The notes beneath the pieces were generated by a model, which was not told where the DNA came from, did no database searches, and saw only the letters and a list, made by a program, of their open reading frames with translations. The translations under genes were made by a program, and so were the position numbers. A stretch of 64,000 bases of DNA from Eunapius fragilis (taxonomy: Eukaryota > Porifera > Demospongiae > Spongillida > Spongillidae), in assembly GCA_963681505.1 (NCBI GenBank), contig OY811992.1, positions 1,700,800 through 1,764,799 on the forward strand, read 5' to 3'. This document shows positions 13,244-25,674 of this stretch, one piece after another (positions within the stretch are counted from its first letter, which is position 1; each line of letters starts with the position of its first letter).

Positions 13244-14079
13244 CACACACAATAACATGCATACACACTTCATACACAAACACACACCTCACACAGTATA
13301 CCTGTGGTATATTCACTCATCCTCAATTATGTGGAGCTACTTCTGGTGAAGATATTTTTTGTCGGGGACACAGAAAACAAACACACTGTCCTTAAGAATA
13401 GGTACCTGTGCTGGGAGGGTAGGGGAGGGGAGGGGAGGGGAGGGGAGGGGAGGGAGAGGGGAGGGCAATCTCAGGGGTACCATATATGCCGTGGAGGTGG
13501 CCATCCATGCATGGGTACCCTTGTGAGCCATAAATGCCTTCTCTACTTGGGTGCTGCAGGAGGCTGTTCTATCTCTTCAGCTACTTTGTCTTTTTTCAAA
13601 ATGTGGTCGTTGGACTTGTGTCCAGTTTTTTGCGGATCATATTGTCAGCCATCCTTGGGCTGGTACTATTCTTCAGGTTGGATAGAGTGGTCCTAATGAA
13701 AGGCTTTGAGTTCCTAGACCAAGGTAAGCAGTGTTGAAATCTGACCTCTATTAACTCTTTTAATTCTTTAGGTCATGTATGCTATGTTAGTTTTCTCTAT
13801 CTGGAGCACACTCAGAACAATTCCATACTCCAAGTGTTCAAGGATATTCTTGTGGAGTTAAGAGATGTGAACAGTGACCCAGAGCTTCAACAGTTGGATG
13901 CTGTGCCCATTGATAACTTTTATCGGTCCTTTAGTGAAAGCCCGGCCACCCCCAGGGTTCCATTGTCCAGACGGGCACATAACAGATGGCTGGTGGCTTA
14001 CACTCTGCTGAGGAACCCAGCCCTCACTCGAACTCGGAGTAAGGTCGAACAGCATAAAGAGGTAGCAAGTGGCCTATAG
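8196..14079 (+). CDS. STRA6: STRA6-like retinol transporter, copy 1
   Basis: Seventeen exons: 8196-8218, 8276-8324, 8389-8474, 8529-8677, 8731-8851, 9919-9988, 10055-10183, 11291-11384, 11456-11517, 11834-11987, 12101-12176, 12244-12319, 12375-12423, 13022-13133, 13297-13401, 13560-13723, 13772-14079. The frame is open for 608 aa; human STRA6 is 667. Landmarks shared with vertebrate STRA6, in order: a helix ending [26 protein letters not shown]; an amphipathic segment ending [16 protein letters not shown] (human ALHRGAALDLSPL); [19 protein letters not shown] followed by [11 protein letters not shown]; and the C-terminal RWLVAYTLLRNP (human RWGLAYTLLHNP). The family consists of plasma-membrane receptors that move retinol from its carrier into cells; whether this copy does so is inference. 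The tail (LTRTRSKVEQHKEVASGL) differs from its sisters. First gene of the array. Confidence 0.87.
9139..9431. repeat. Degenerate long inverted repeat, intron 5 of copy 1
   Basis: GGTTCAAAAC and GTTTTGAACC-like ends. Inside, GGTACATACATAAGAAGG is matched by the complement of CTTTTCTACGTATGTACC, and TTACCCGTTGCAAAGATATAG by the complement of TATATCTTCGTAACAGG. Looks like an old MITE of about 290 bp in the 1.07 kb intron 5; nothing coding seen in that intron. Confidence 0.55.
10660..10775. repeat. 24 bp minisatellite of donor-like units
   Basis: About four tandem units, each combining GTAAGTGGGGTGAGTATAAG with a G run, in intron 7 of STRA6-like copy 1. Every unit holds two near-perfect 5' splice-site sequences (GGTAAGT and GGTGAGTAT). 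The repeat lies 480 bp after the true exon 7 donor and 520 bp before exon 8. Confidence 0.85.
11136..11194. repeat. (CA)n microsatellite before exon 8, copy 1
   Basis: CA repeats in intron 7 about 100 bp before exon 8. Copies 2, 4 and 5 have CA runs at the same place; copy 3 has a short remnant and copy 6 has almost lost it. Confidence 0.9.
11518..11634. repeat. (GT)n microsatellite at the exon 9 donor, copy 1
   Basis: Exon 9 ends CTG and the intron starts GTATGTGTGTG, running straight into a GT array. The same arrangement occurs in all six STRA6-like copies (near 17714, 23395, 32095, 38234 and 51359). Confidence 0.9.
12713..12924. mobile_element. MITE, 212 bp, intron 13 of copy 1
   Basis: Ends read AAAAGGGACGTAGCGCAT and, inverted, ATATGCGCTAGGTCCCTTTT. 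The interior (TTTTCAAGTTTTCAAATT, CATCATAGAGTTAGTTAC) resembles the interior of the element at 49211-49462. A decayed partial relative sits in intron 13 of copy 3 near 24219-24340. Confidence 0.65.
13183..13252. repeat. (CA)n microsatellite, intron 14 of copy 1
   Basis: CA array between exons 14 and 15 of STRA6-like copy 1, with one AA interruption. Confidence 0.9.
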
Positions 14080-15030
14080 AGATTCCTCTTGAAAGGAAGT
14101 TTTAGTACCAAATCTTGTTTAGATATCAATTTGCGAGCCTGTATTAAAGTCACCGGCTATACTACACTATAACTAGTGATGCGGTGATTGGATGCACCGT
14201 GCAGATTCGTGCTCCTGACATCTCACATGGAAGCAAACCTTTACCCGGCCCTGAGCAGGGGCAGTACAGTCATCCATGCATTTTCCGTCATGCATCATAT
14301 AGATTGAGCTCCGGCAGTTGCGCGAAAAATACATACATCAGTGGGATCTCGTGTGCATGGAGTTTTAACGGCCTAGGCAATAAGTCCGGCAGTGCCGTAA
14401 AAGCTTATCCACTAGCTGAGTTAGTAAAGGTTACTGAAGTGATTTCATTGTATCGACTAGCATACAGGGATGGTTATTAATGTATATTTTTCCTGTCTGT
14501 ACACGGAAACAACGGCGCGGCAGTATCAGAACTTGTTTACTGAATTGGCACGGCGACTCTGGGCCGGCCGGTTATATGCGCCGCCGCCGCCGGACCGCTT
14601 GCAAACTATATGTACATCTAATTTTCATATTTTCGTACATCTGGACAGAACTAATCCGATGTAGTTCCGGCTTTCTTCCTGCGGCTAGCGTTCAATTGCC
14701 AAACACTTTAATTTTATTTATTGCACGCAGTACAGGTGCGGATCAGTTTTACTATAGTGGCTGGATTTTATAAAGTTGCAACGACAACTACCCCGCGGAC
14801 CATAACGAGATGATATAAAAAGGCTTAGCAATTATTGCAAACTAATTAAAAAAAAAAAAAAAAACTGTACTATATATATATATATATATGAAGGCTTTGA
14901 AGACCGTGCATGCAGCGGTTAGTTCTCTGAATGTTGGAGTACTGATATGCATGCGTTGTATATAGATATGACTGCTACACATATATCCCTTGTGTTACGT
15001 TTCGATCACAATATTTACGTCAGCACTGTG
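14080..15030. other. Spacer between STRA6-like copies 1 and 2
   Basis: No gene recognised. Contains a run of A near 14849, a (TA)n tract near 14873-14889 and a GC-rich CCGCCGCCG patch near 14579. ORFs here are short and lack family features. Confidence 0.6.
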
Positions 15031-15033
15031 TGC

Positions 15034-15070
15034 ACTGAGGGGGCGGGGACCGGGAAAAGTTGTATATAAC
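15034..15070 (+). promoter_or_regulatory. GC box plus TATA-like core, copy 2
   Basis: GAGGGGGCGGGGACCGGGAA followed by AAGTTGTATATAAC, ending about 70 bp before the ATG of copy 2. Copies 4 and 6 carry the same GC-box block (GGGGCGGG, then RCC and an A-rich AAAGT) closer to the ATG. Called from conservation between paralogues and the consensus match; no transcript evidence. Confidence 0.5.
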
Positions 15071-15137
15071 CCCGCGGACGACACATTGCATGTTATATAA
15101 TCATTATACAAAAGCACTCTCCCCGGAAGAGTATAGA

Positions 15138-17364
15138 ATGTTAGAAAATCGAACGAGGTAAGTCGTGTACATTATACGGCAATAACATGCATGTATGTAC
15201 CACTATATAATGACTGTTCTGATCTATATATATAGCTGCGAAACTGAGCAAGCTGATGTGGAAGATGTTCTTCAATATGTCAGCATCGGTGTCTCGGTTG
15301 AGTTTACAAGGCATCTTTTGAGCAGACATGGGATTAATTAACACTTATATTCTCATGCACAGATCGCCATCTGGGTGTTCTTTTCATTCCTCCAGCGACG
15401 AGTAAGCTTTTACAGAAATTTCTTGAAGGGTATCCCAGGAATCGTCTAGTAAGTAGCCCCTTAGCATGCATGCAGAGGGCACGGATACACCTTTACCCTT
15501 GACGGTCCCACGTGAAACTTGGCATGCACCGTTCTTTCGCTAGCCCTATAGATCTGGTAAACACGTCCAGGTATCGGATTGTGTACGTCGTTGCCTATGG
15601 GGCCGTAGCTGGAGAAGTGATAGAACTTGTCTTGAATCCGGGAGGCAATCATGTTGACGGGTTTGACGCTGTATGGGCAAAAGGTGAGCTATATTAAAGA
15701 AAGAAACGAGCTGCAATTGTCGCGGTCCCTTCTTTATAGGTCTCATCGGTATTCTGCGATTCTTGGAGGCGTCGGTCATCTGCTTCCCGCTGTTCGCCTG
15801 TGTAGACGCCCCTGTACCTCTTATCGGCTACGTCACCGGCGTTCTGTTTACACTGTTGCTGTAAGTACATGTATAGGATATGAATACGATCACTGACCAA
15901 TTTAATTTATAACAAAAGCAAATTAACCCAAAAAGCTGTACCAATTGAATCACGATCGTTGTGGCCGTACGCCTGCCGCCTGTATTAGTGTACAGGCTAT
16001 AGCTAATCATTCAGCACCAAGACCAAACCACGACATCTTCATAAGCATGAGCGGCGTGTAGACTGAGTAGGATGGCTGAAGCATTGGACTTGTATGTGTA
16101 GCCTGCTATGTGATTTGAATGACCCAGGCCCTAAGATACGTCACAGCTGCATGCGGATGGATTGCATCACCGCTACGGAGCTCCGCTTTTAGGGGCTGGG
16201 CACGAGAGTAAACGCAGTGAAAAAGACCGCGAATCAATTTCTTGATTTCATGGATGATTTTAAAATCACTTGTAAAATCACCGCATGATCGAACAGAAGT
16301 GTGTTCAATCACAAAAATCAAAAGATGATTCAACACTGCTGTGGTTGATATGACCCCACACAAACTTAGCCCTAACTGATCATAACACTTCCTTTACCCT
16401 ATTTCTCTTCACTGGTGTGTTTATACCGAGTAATCAGATAATGGTGAGCTGATTCTAAGCAATTCACAGAACAGGTCAAATATGTATTCCATCTTTAAAT
16501 GACAAAGATGCTAAATATGACCTTTTTCTTCCCTTGTGTTTGAAATATCATATCAGCTTTGGCAGACAAATTGCATCCCTTGAATTGCTCTGTCTAGATC
16601 ATGATAGCACTGGCTATGATTTTAAGGTACTGAGTGTTGAACCAACAGGCTGGTGCATTGCTCCATCCACATTTCTCTCCTCTCTCCCAGCTGACAGATG
16701 ACCTTACCTACTCAATACCAATCCTGTTTTTCCTGTCCCTCATGTTTCTATGGTACCTCCTGAGTTCAGCAAAGGAAATCCATCGACTTGTGTCAACACG
16801 TTCGGCGATTAAGACTGCGGTAATTTTACTGCATGCTCAAAGCACACCATGTTAATGATCCAGAATGCGTGTTATGAACTAGGCACCTAGGGTCACCGTA
16901 TAACCTGCCACCTATACCCTCATCACATAGCATGCATGCTTATCTCAATATGATGTAGCACTGATATGCATGCAACATTTGTGCATACTATGTGTGCTGG
17001 TAGTCACAGAGTGGTTGGCCAGGTGATAATGCATGAGATGCACGTTGTCACAGACACAAAACAGTACAAACCTCGAACCATTTCATTTGTAGAGGCAGGC
17101 TGACCGATAGTAATTATGATACAAGGTGCACAGATGTAGCCCTATGAGGTATGATGGTGGGGTATAGTCAGATGGGAGGTGAGGGTGGGATGTGCAGTGA
17201 TGCTGGGTGGGGATGCAGTAGTGAAGGTGGGATATATGGGGGTGAGGGTGGGAACATGAGGTGAGGATTACATTGAAATAATGACATGGATCAAGGTTAA
17301 TAATTCACAACTGTGCTTCAATTAGAGCAAGATTGCTCATTGTTACTTGATTTTACAACCTTGA

Positions 17365-17402
<38 letters not shown>

Positions 17403-17724
17403 ATCTTTAGCTCTTTGAACACAAGGCTACTTCTTATCATGTAAAACACGTTAGATCTCTGCTTACAAGGTGAGCATCCATTTTGTTGTCCTACAGTATA
17501 GACATTTATTCCCACTCTTATGGCCCATCAGACCTGCCCCTCGTAAAAGGATACAGACACTACTGAGCAACTTGTACCCATATGACTCCAGTATGTTTAA
17601 CAGTCCATCATCTGCTCCCTCCTAACTCTCCTCCCCTTCCCTGTCCCCCAGATGTGCAGCTTCCTCTCCGTTTTCTGATTGCAGTGGTGATAATGATTTA
17701 TGCCATGTACCTGGTATGTGTGCC

Positions 17725-17795
<71 letters not shown>

Positions 17796-19101
17796 ATGTG
17801 TGTGTGCATACATGTGCATTAATGCTGTCTAAATGCTCTCGTATGCTGACGGTTGTACCTGCGCATGTAAACTATGAGTTGCCCTGTCCCCCTTTGCGAG
17901 TTTGACTGATAAGTATGTTGTTTGCCCATAAAGGGGGCAGGCAGCAGCCGGCCAGTCGGGTCTGCCAAGGGGTGCTGACCCCCCACCGCTGAGCCTAACT
18001 GGGACCAATGGGTAACGCTGGTTACCATTGGGTCGGTCAGTGCCACACCATGACGCTGGTCAAGGTTAAGTGGTTAGGTCAGGGTGTAGAAGCCCGAAGG
18101 GTGCCGCCCACCATTGATAGTTGAGCAATAACACAGCAAAACATGTGTACAAGTACAATCAATGCACAGGTGGAGTGGTGGGTGGGTAAGCGATTCAGGC
18201 AGCAGTGCTTTACATGTAGCTGAATGTAAGACTGAGTGATGCCCACCAACCACCACTGTTTATATATGCATGGACCTGGAACCATATCAGTTTAGCAGTG
18301 TCATTGAGGGGGTAAAAAGGTGTGATGGTTTGAATAGAGGTGAGGGTTATGCTTTGCTAGACCTATAGGCTCCCTTATTAGACACATTTGATCTCAATAG
18401 AGGTGAGAGTGTCCTCAGAGATTTTCCAGACATATAGGCTCCGATCCCATTTACCAGACATTAAACCAAGTTTAGTACCTAAACAAATACTTATGTATGC
18501 ATGAGGATGTGTACATGTGTGCATTTAGAAAGTTATTTCATTCTCACAGCTCACTGTTCAGTTGTCCTTCACCACGGCAACTAATTCTCTTTATTTGGAG
18601 CAGCTGTTCGATATAGCAAAAGTGCTGAATAAGCTTGAGGTTAACAGCACTGTGGCGGCCAAGATTACTTATGCCTTCTACGCCTTCAGAGGTATCCTGA
18701 GGTGTTGCAATGACTTGTTTCCTTAATATCTTACACCCTCCTACAATCACCACATCCCTCTAGTTGCCCTCCCTACTGGGCCTACCATAGCCTTTGTGTG
18801 GAACTTGGTGATCATGGTACACATGATTAGAGCTGTTCAGTGAGTTGAAGACCACACCCACAGCTCTTGGGGGACAAAGGTGATCCCTTTGTCTTTCATT
18901 TCACAGCATTCATTTTCAAAAGGCAGCTCGTGGTGACCTTTCATTTCTCTCCACAAGAATTCCCTCTCCTTCATACAGACTGGTATTACCCCCACCCCTA
19001 TCTCTTCCAAACTCCACCCCCTTCTTTTTAACCTACAGCTGAACAGTATGAAGTATACCAGCTTCCAGATAGCCTTCTTTTTGTGGAGTGGGTTGAACAG
19101 C

Positions 19102-19154
<53 letters not shown>

Positions 19155-20792
19155 CATGCACACACACAAACACACACATAACATGCATAAATAACACTAC
19201 TCACTTGCATACATATACACCTTTCATTTGGCACACACATAAAGGTTGGATACTTATTTGTTCTGTGGTGTGGTTTGCGGGAGTGGCTGCTCTGGTTCTG
19301 TATGATCTAATCCAGTTATGGAGAGATAAAGTACTCCTTACCATAGCAAGTATAATGTGAGCCACAGCCTCTATGTGTGACCATAAAGCCATTCAGTAGG
19401 TGACTGAATGATTATCTTGTACAAACATACACACATACACATACATACCTGCACCACAAACACATCTCACATAGGATACCTGTGGTGTATTCATTCATCC
19501 TCAATTATACGGAGCTGCTTCTGGTGAAGATATTTTTTGTTGGGGACACAGAAAACAAACATACTGTCCTTAAGAATAGGTACCTGTGCTGGGAGCGGAA
19601 GAAAGGGGAGGGGAGGGGAGGGGAGGGGAGGAAGGGAAGGGAGAGGGAGGGGAGGGGAGGGGAGGGGAGGGAAGAGGAGGGGAGGGGAGGGAAGAGGAGG
19701 GGAGGGGAGGGGAAGGGAGGGGAGGGGAGGGGAGGGGAGGGGAGGGGAGGGGAGGGGAGGAGAGGGGAGGGGAGGGGAGGCGAGGGGAGGAGAGGAGAGG
19801 AGAGGGGAGGGGAGGAGAGGGGAGGGAGGGGAGGGGAGGGGAGGGGAGGGGAGAGGAGGAGGGGAGGGGAGGGGAGGGGGAGGGGAGGGGAGGGGAGGGG
19901 AGGGGAGGGGAGGGGAGGAGAGGGGAGGGCAGGGGAGGGGAGGGGAGGAGAGGGGAGGGAGAGGAGGGGAGGGAGGGGAGGGGAGGGGAGGGGAGGGAGG
20001 GGAGGAGGGGAGGAGAGGGAGGGGAGGAGGGGAGGAGAGGGAGGGGAGGAGAGGGAGGGGAGGAGAGGGAGGGGAGGGAGGGGAGGAGAGGGAGGGGAGG
20101 GGAGGATCGTGGGAAGCAGCACCATGTGTACTGTGGGAAGATATCGTATGACCTGTGTACAATTTGGGGAGGGCCTCACATGCATGAGTGCCCTGGGAGA
20201 GGTGGGGTATATACCCTTGGAGGTCATGTATAATAGATCTCACACTGACTTGTTCTACTTGGTTGGCAGGCGACTGTTCTATCTCTTCAGCTACTTTGTC
20301 TTCTTCCAAAATGTGGTTGTTGGACTTGTGTTCAGTTTTTTGCGGATCATATATTCAGCCACCCTTGGGCTGGTACTATTCTTCAGGTTGGATAGAGTGG
20401 TCCTAATGAAAGGCTTTGAGTTCCTGGACCAAGGTAAGCAGTGTTAAAATCTGCCGTCTATTAACTCTTTTAATTCTTTAGGTCATGTGTCCTATGTTAG
20501 TTTTCTCTATTTGGAGCACACTCAGAACAATTCCATACTCCAAGTGTTCAAGGACATCTTTGTGAAGTTAGAAGATGCAGGAAATGATAACAGTGACCCA
20601 GAACTTCAACAGTTGGATACTGCACCCATTAATAAATCTTATAAATCCGTTGGTGAACACCCCACCCCCCCCAGGGTGCCATTGTCCAGACGGGCACGCA
20701 ACAGATGGCTGGTGGCTTACACTATGCTAAGGAACCCAACACTACAAACACTCAGAGCAAGGTCAATCAACTTCCAAGACCAAAGTAACTAA
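15138..20792 (+). CDS. STRA6: STRA6-like retinol transporter, copy 2
   Basis: Exons: 15138-15157, 15236-15296, 15363-15448, 15544-15683, 15740-15860, 16557-16626, 16691-16819, 17497-17590, 17652-17713, 18550-18691, 18764-18839, 18907-18982, 19039-19087, 19245-19356, 19475-19579, 20270-20433, 20482-20792. Joins to 605 aa without interruption. Same landmarks as copy 1. The most divergent part is exon 10 ([20 protein letters not shown], four codons shorter), which falls in the segment between two membrane spans; exon 4 also differs ([16 protein letters not shown]). The tail ends INFQDQSN. Intron 15 has been invaded by a 500 bp polypurine tract. Intron 9 (17714-18549) has a GT array, and nothing else coding was seen there. 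Appears functional. Confidence 0.87.
19104..19190. repeat. (CA)n microsatellite, intron 13 of copy 2
   Basis: CA array following exon 13; equivalents in copies 3 (24438 on) and 5 (39027-39066). Confidence 0.9.
19600..20106. repeat. Polypurine GGGGA/GGAGA tract, ~500 bp
   Basis: Almost pure purine strand built of GGGGA, GGGA and GGAGA units in intron 15 of copy 2. Long frames on both strands (Gly/Arg/Glu-rich on +, Pro/Leu/Ser-rich on -) come from absence of stops in the repeat and are not genes. The same intron in copy 1 holds a 45 bp version (13420-13465); copies 4, 5 and 6 have only a short GGGAGGGAAGGG-like seed. Confidence 0.95.
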
Positions 20793-21448
20793 TGACCTTT
20801 TGGATTCCTCTGTAAAAGAAATCTAGCATAGACATGCACAGCATAGCAAGAACATCACAAGATAACATGTACTAATAACATAATTATGGAACACATCTGA
20901 TTAATAACTGGACCATATTGTATTCATATATATTTACTGTGCAATGTTAATGTTTGTAGGTGAAAGTACACACAAGGTCAGATGATAAAGATAAGAAGGG
21001 TGATGTATATCTAAGTGTCCTACAATTTCTCTATTATCTATGGATATATGGTGAGATCCAGGGCCCCCAAAAATTAGCTCTGATGTATTCAGTTCTATTG
21101 AAAACAAAAAGATTTTTTAAAAAAGTGCCTTAAACTTGTGCCTTAAAAAAAAAAACAAGATCTGCCGGTATTACAGCTAGTTTATACATCTCCTGCTTCG
21201 GCGATGATTTTTGTACAGGATCTCTACAGGAAACCCGAACGGATAGTGTTATATGCATCTTATTTTATGCACAGTATTTTCCAAAGTTCACAATAATTGT
21301 CACATGTTGTCACACAATCATTTATTTTCAAAATGGCCGCATAATCTTTTTATACGGGGCCTTTCTTTCCATTTCTCGGATTACATCATAATATTCGGTA
21401 CATATGAATTTACACGTAAACTGTCGTGATGCAAAGTCTAAAAAAACA
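20793..21448. repeat. Spacer before copy 3, duplicated before copy 5
   Basis: From about 20793 this matches 35680-36262: shared blocks include AATCTAGCATAGACATGCAC, GAAAGTACACACAAGGTCAG, AGGGCCCCAAAAAATTAGCT and the immediate promoter with GGATTACATCATAATATYCG and GGTACATATGAATTTA. The 5' flank was therefore duplicated together with the gene. No gene inside. Confidence 0.75.
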
Positions 21449-24437
21449 ATGTCAGAGAACGCCACAAGGTGAGCACTCGCACTAGTGTATAACAGTTACA
21501 CATGCAGTTGTTTTGCTTTATAGCTGCGAAACTGAGCGAATGGTTTTGCAGGAGGCCGTTGAATATGTTAACCTCGGTGTCGCGGTACAAGGCGCGGCTC
21601 GCGTTAATGAAACTAATTAACACTTATATTCCCACAGGTCGCCATCTGGGTGTTCTTTTCATTCTTCCAGCGGCGAGTAAGCTTTTACAGAAACGTCTTG
21701 AAGGGTATCCCCGGAATCGTTTAGTAAGTAGCCCCACAGCCTCGCTTAGTATGACGAGAAGGAAACCTTTATATGACGATCCTCACGTAACTTGGTGTGT
21801 CACTTCTCGCTAGCCCTTTGGATCCTGTGCACACGTCCAGGTATCGGATTGTGTATCTTGTTGCCTACGGGGCCGTAGCGGGAGAAATTGTAGATCTTGT
21901 TATCAATTCGGGCAACGTTTCAGATCCCGCTGGCGGGATTAAATCTATATGGGCGGCAAGTCAGTAATATTGACCGTAAAGAAACGATCTGGAATTGTTT
22001 CTTTTTCAGGTCTCATCGGTATTCTGCGGTTTGTAGAGGCGTCGGTCACCTACTTCCCGCTATTCGCCTGTGTAGACGCCCCTGCACCTCTTATCGGCTA
22101 TGTCATAGGGCTTCTGTTTACTCCGTTACTGTAAGTAGAGGATATAAAAATGATCACTTTGCCTGAAGTTAAAATACCATCTCTTGTTGGACTTGAGTAA
22201 GGTGTAATGTTGATATCAATAACAGCGATTTGTGCGTTTAAAAACCGAAAGTAGTTATGAAAATTCACATCCTTTAAATGCATGTAAGGGCAAAAAGGTG
22301 ATATCCCTGTGTCAATATGATGATAGTTTAAAATAACATGCATGGTTTCAGTTAGCACTTAGGCTGTTTATATTAGGTAGCAGTAGCATCTAATTGTAAG
22401 TTTAACCTGCTATGGCGTTAGGATTTGGGCAGGTTGCTGCAAGTCTGGGACCAAGGCTGGCCAAGGCTGGAGAACGTGTCCCTTGGAGCTAAGATATGAC
22501 CACCTAACCTTCAGAGATGTCCCAGAAAAGATCAAGAATGACAACACTCTTTCCCTCCGTTTCCTAACAGGTTTAGCAAACAAATCATATCACTTGAATT
22601 GCTCTGTCTAGATCACGAGAGCACTAACCAGGAATTTAAGGTACTGAGCAGGCTGGTGCATTGCTCCACCCCTTTCTCTATTTCTCTCCTTCCAGCTGGC
22701 AGATGATCTTACCTTCACAATACCAATCCTGTTTTTCCTGTCCCTCATGTTTCTATGGTACCTCCTGAGTGCAGCAAAGGAAGTCCATCGACTTGTGTCA
22801 ACATCTTCATCCATTAAGACTGCGGTAAATTTTATTCTGTATGTTCAGGCATAAATAGGGACCCACAAAGCAGCATAGTTAGGTGTGTGACGGGCTGATA
22901 ATAATAACATGAAGCTGAAAAATCAAGGCTGAAATTAAGTTCTTGTTTTTATCATGATCACACACTTCACTATTTTAAAGAATTAGAAATCGTCCTTTGA
23001 TACTTGATTTTATATTACAACCTTGTTTTGATACACACATATACACACACACATACTGATCTTTAGCTCTTTGAACACAAGGTTACATCATATCATGTAA
23101 AACACGTTAGATCTCTGCTTACAAGGCGAGCATCCATTTTGTTGTCCAACAATATAGACATTTATTCTACCTCTTATGGCCCATCAGACCTGCCCCTCGT
23201 AAAAGGATACAGACACTACTGAGCAACTTGTACCCATATGACTCCAGTATGTTTTTATAACATCCAAGTCCACCATCTGCACCCTCCCTCCTCCCCTCTC
23301 CTTTCCCCTCCTTACCCTTCCCTATCCCCCAGATGTGCAGCTTCCTCTCCGTTTTCTGGCTGCCGTGGTGATAATGATATATGCCATGTACCTGGTATGT
23401 GTGTGTGTATTTGTGTGTGTGTGGGTATGTGTGTGTGTGCATGTGTGTGCATGTGTGCATTTAGAAGCAGGTTTTCCATTCAGTATTCTATTCTCACAGC
23501 TCACTGTTCAGTTGTCCTTCATCAGTGTTAAGTTTTCCATGGCTTTGAAGCAGATGTCCGAGTACACAAAGCTCCTAGACAGACTTGATATTAACAGTAC
23601 CGTGATATCAAGGATTAATGATTATGTTGGCCATGCCCTCCATGCCTTCAGTGGTAAGCACAGGTATTGCTGTCCTACCATCACCATACCTACCACATCT
23701 CCTACATCACCATGCACTCTTTGCTACCATGCCTCCCAGTGGTGTTCCCTGCTGGGCCAATCATAGCCTTTGTGTGGAACTTGGTGATCATGGTACTCAT
23801 GATTAGAGCTGTCCGGTGAGTTGAAGGTCACACCCACAGCTCTTGGGGGACAAAGATGATCCCTTTGTTTTTCATTTCACAGCGTTCATTTTCAAAAGGC
23901 AGCTCGTGGTGACCTTTCATTTCTCTCCACAAGAATTCCCTCTCCTTCATACAGACTGGTATTACCCCACCTCTATCTCTTCCAAACTCCACCCTCTTCT
24001 TTTTAACCTGACAGCTGAACAGCATGAAGTACACCAGCTTCCAGATAGCCTTCTTTTTGTGGAGTGGGTTGAAACAACAGCACAAACACACATGCACATA
24101 CACACGTGCACACACATGCATACATGACATCAATTGGCTTGAAAAAGTGCACACACACACACTTACACACTTACACACTTAACATATGCTGCATCACATA
24201 TATACACGTCTCACACATGGCAGCGAAAAGGAACACAGCACATATTCAAATTATTTGAATTTACAACTTCTTTCTTACATACTGGAAACAAGTCTTCCCA
24301 TCATGGTATTACAGTGGCCTGAATGTTTAATTATGCGTACATACACACATCGTAAAGTATTGCATGTTAATAAATACATACATATTCAGTCATGAAATTA
24401 ATAGTTGGACATGGCCCGGCTATGACATTTGAGAAGT

Positions 24438-24511
<74 letters not shown>

Positions 24512-25674
24512 ACACATGCATACACACACACATACACACACATGCATACACACACATGCATACACACACATGCATCACACACACACACATGCATACACAC
24601 ACATTACAATTTTATACACACACGTCTCACACCATTTCATATGGAAAACAAATGCACACACATGAAGGTTGGATTCTTACTTGTTCTTTGGTGTGGTTTG
24701 CTGCTGTGGCTGGTCTGGCTCTACACTACCTGATCCAGTTATGGAGAGATAAAGTACTCCTTACCATAGCAAGTATAATGTAAGCTACAGCCTTTATGTG
24801 TGACCCAGTAGGTAACTGGTCGATTATCTTGTACACACAAACACATCCATACATACATGCATACACATGGTATGTTCACATTCACACAAACATACATATA
24901 TAGGATACCTGTGGTTTATTCATTCATCCTCAATTATGTGGAGCTACTTCTGGTGAAGATATTTTTTGTCGGGGACACAGAAAACAAACACACTGTCCTT
25001 CGAAACAGGTACCAGTTCAACAAGATGGAGAGGCGGGGAGGAAAGGAGAGGAGAAACGTCAGCAGCACCGTGTGTATACCTTAAAAGTGTAGTACCTTGG
25101 GAGCCATAGATGCCTTGTATCTCATACTCTCTACTTCATTGGCAGGCGACTGTTCTATCTCTTCAGCTACTTTGTCTTCTTTCAAAATGTGGTCATTGGA
25201 TTTGTGTTCAGTTTTTTGCGGATTATTTATTCAGCCACCCTTGGGCTGGTACTATTCTTCAGATTGGATAGAGTGGTCCTAATGAAAGGCTTTGAGTTCT
25301 TGGACCAAGGTAAGCAGTGTTGATATCTGACCTCTATTAACTCTTTTAATTCTTTAGGTCATGTGTCCTATGTTAGTTTTCTCTATCTGGAGCACACTCA
25401 GAACAATTCCATACTCCAAGTGTTCAAGGACATTTTTGTGAAGTTGGAAGGTGCTGGAGGGGATAATAGTGACCCAGAGCTTCAGCAGTTGGATACTGCA
25501 CCCATTAATAACTTCTATAAATCCTTTGGCGAACACCCCGCCCCCAGGGTGCCGTTGTCCAGACGGGCACACAACAGATGGTTGGTGGCTTACACTCTGC
25601 TGAGAAACCCAACACTACAAATACTCAGAGCAAGGTCGAGCAACTTGGTAGAAAAAGGAGCTAGTAGCCTATAG
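21449..25674 (+). CDS. STRA6: STRA6-like retinol transporter, copy 3
   Basis: Exons: 21449-21468, 21524-21584, 21638-21723, 21814-21959, 22010-22130, 22571-22640, 22696-22824, 23153-23246, 23333-23394, 23500-23653, 23740-23815, 23883-23958, 24015-24063, 24668-24779, 24904-25008, 25146-25309, 25358-25674. Frame is open for 613 aa if exon 8 is joined as in the sisters. Starts MSENATR. The exon 4 donor is GTCAGT rather than GTGAGT (also in copy 5). Oddity: the acceptor of exon 8 reads CAACAA where all other copies have AG. An AG 27 bp upstream (CTTACAAG) would add nine in-frame codons, so the gene may still be spliced. First five exons and flanking introns are nearly identical to copy 5. Intron 15 has no polypurine array. 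Confidence 0.8.
24438..24605. repeat. (CA)n with CATGCATA interruptions, intron 13 of copy 3
   Basis: Long CA array degrading into CACATGCATACACA units at its 3' end. ORFs of alternating Thr-His or Cys-Val over it are artefacts. Confidence 0.92.

Noticed and set aside
19482-20447. Frame of 321 codons rich in Gly/Arg/Glu and opposite frames rich in Pro/Leu
   Set aside because: Polypurine tract of intron 15 of STRA6-like copy 2; only the short exon 15 and 16 parts at the ends are real coding sequence.
24367-24783. Thr-His and Cys-Val repeat peptides
   Set aside because: CA/GT microsatellites read in frame; the same holds for similar frames near 1357, 11402, 17582, 19028, 23167, 38032, 43262, 51148 and 51840.
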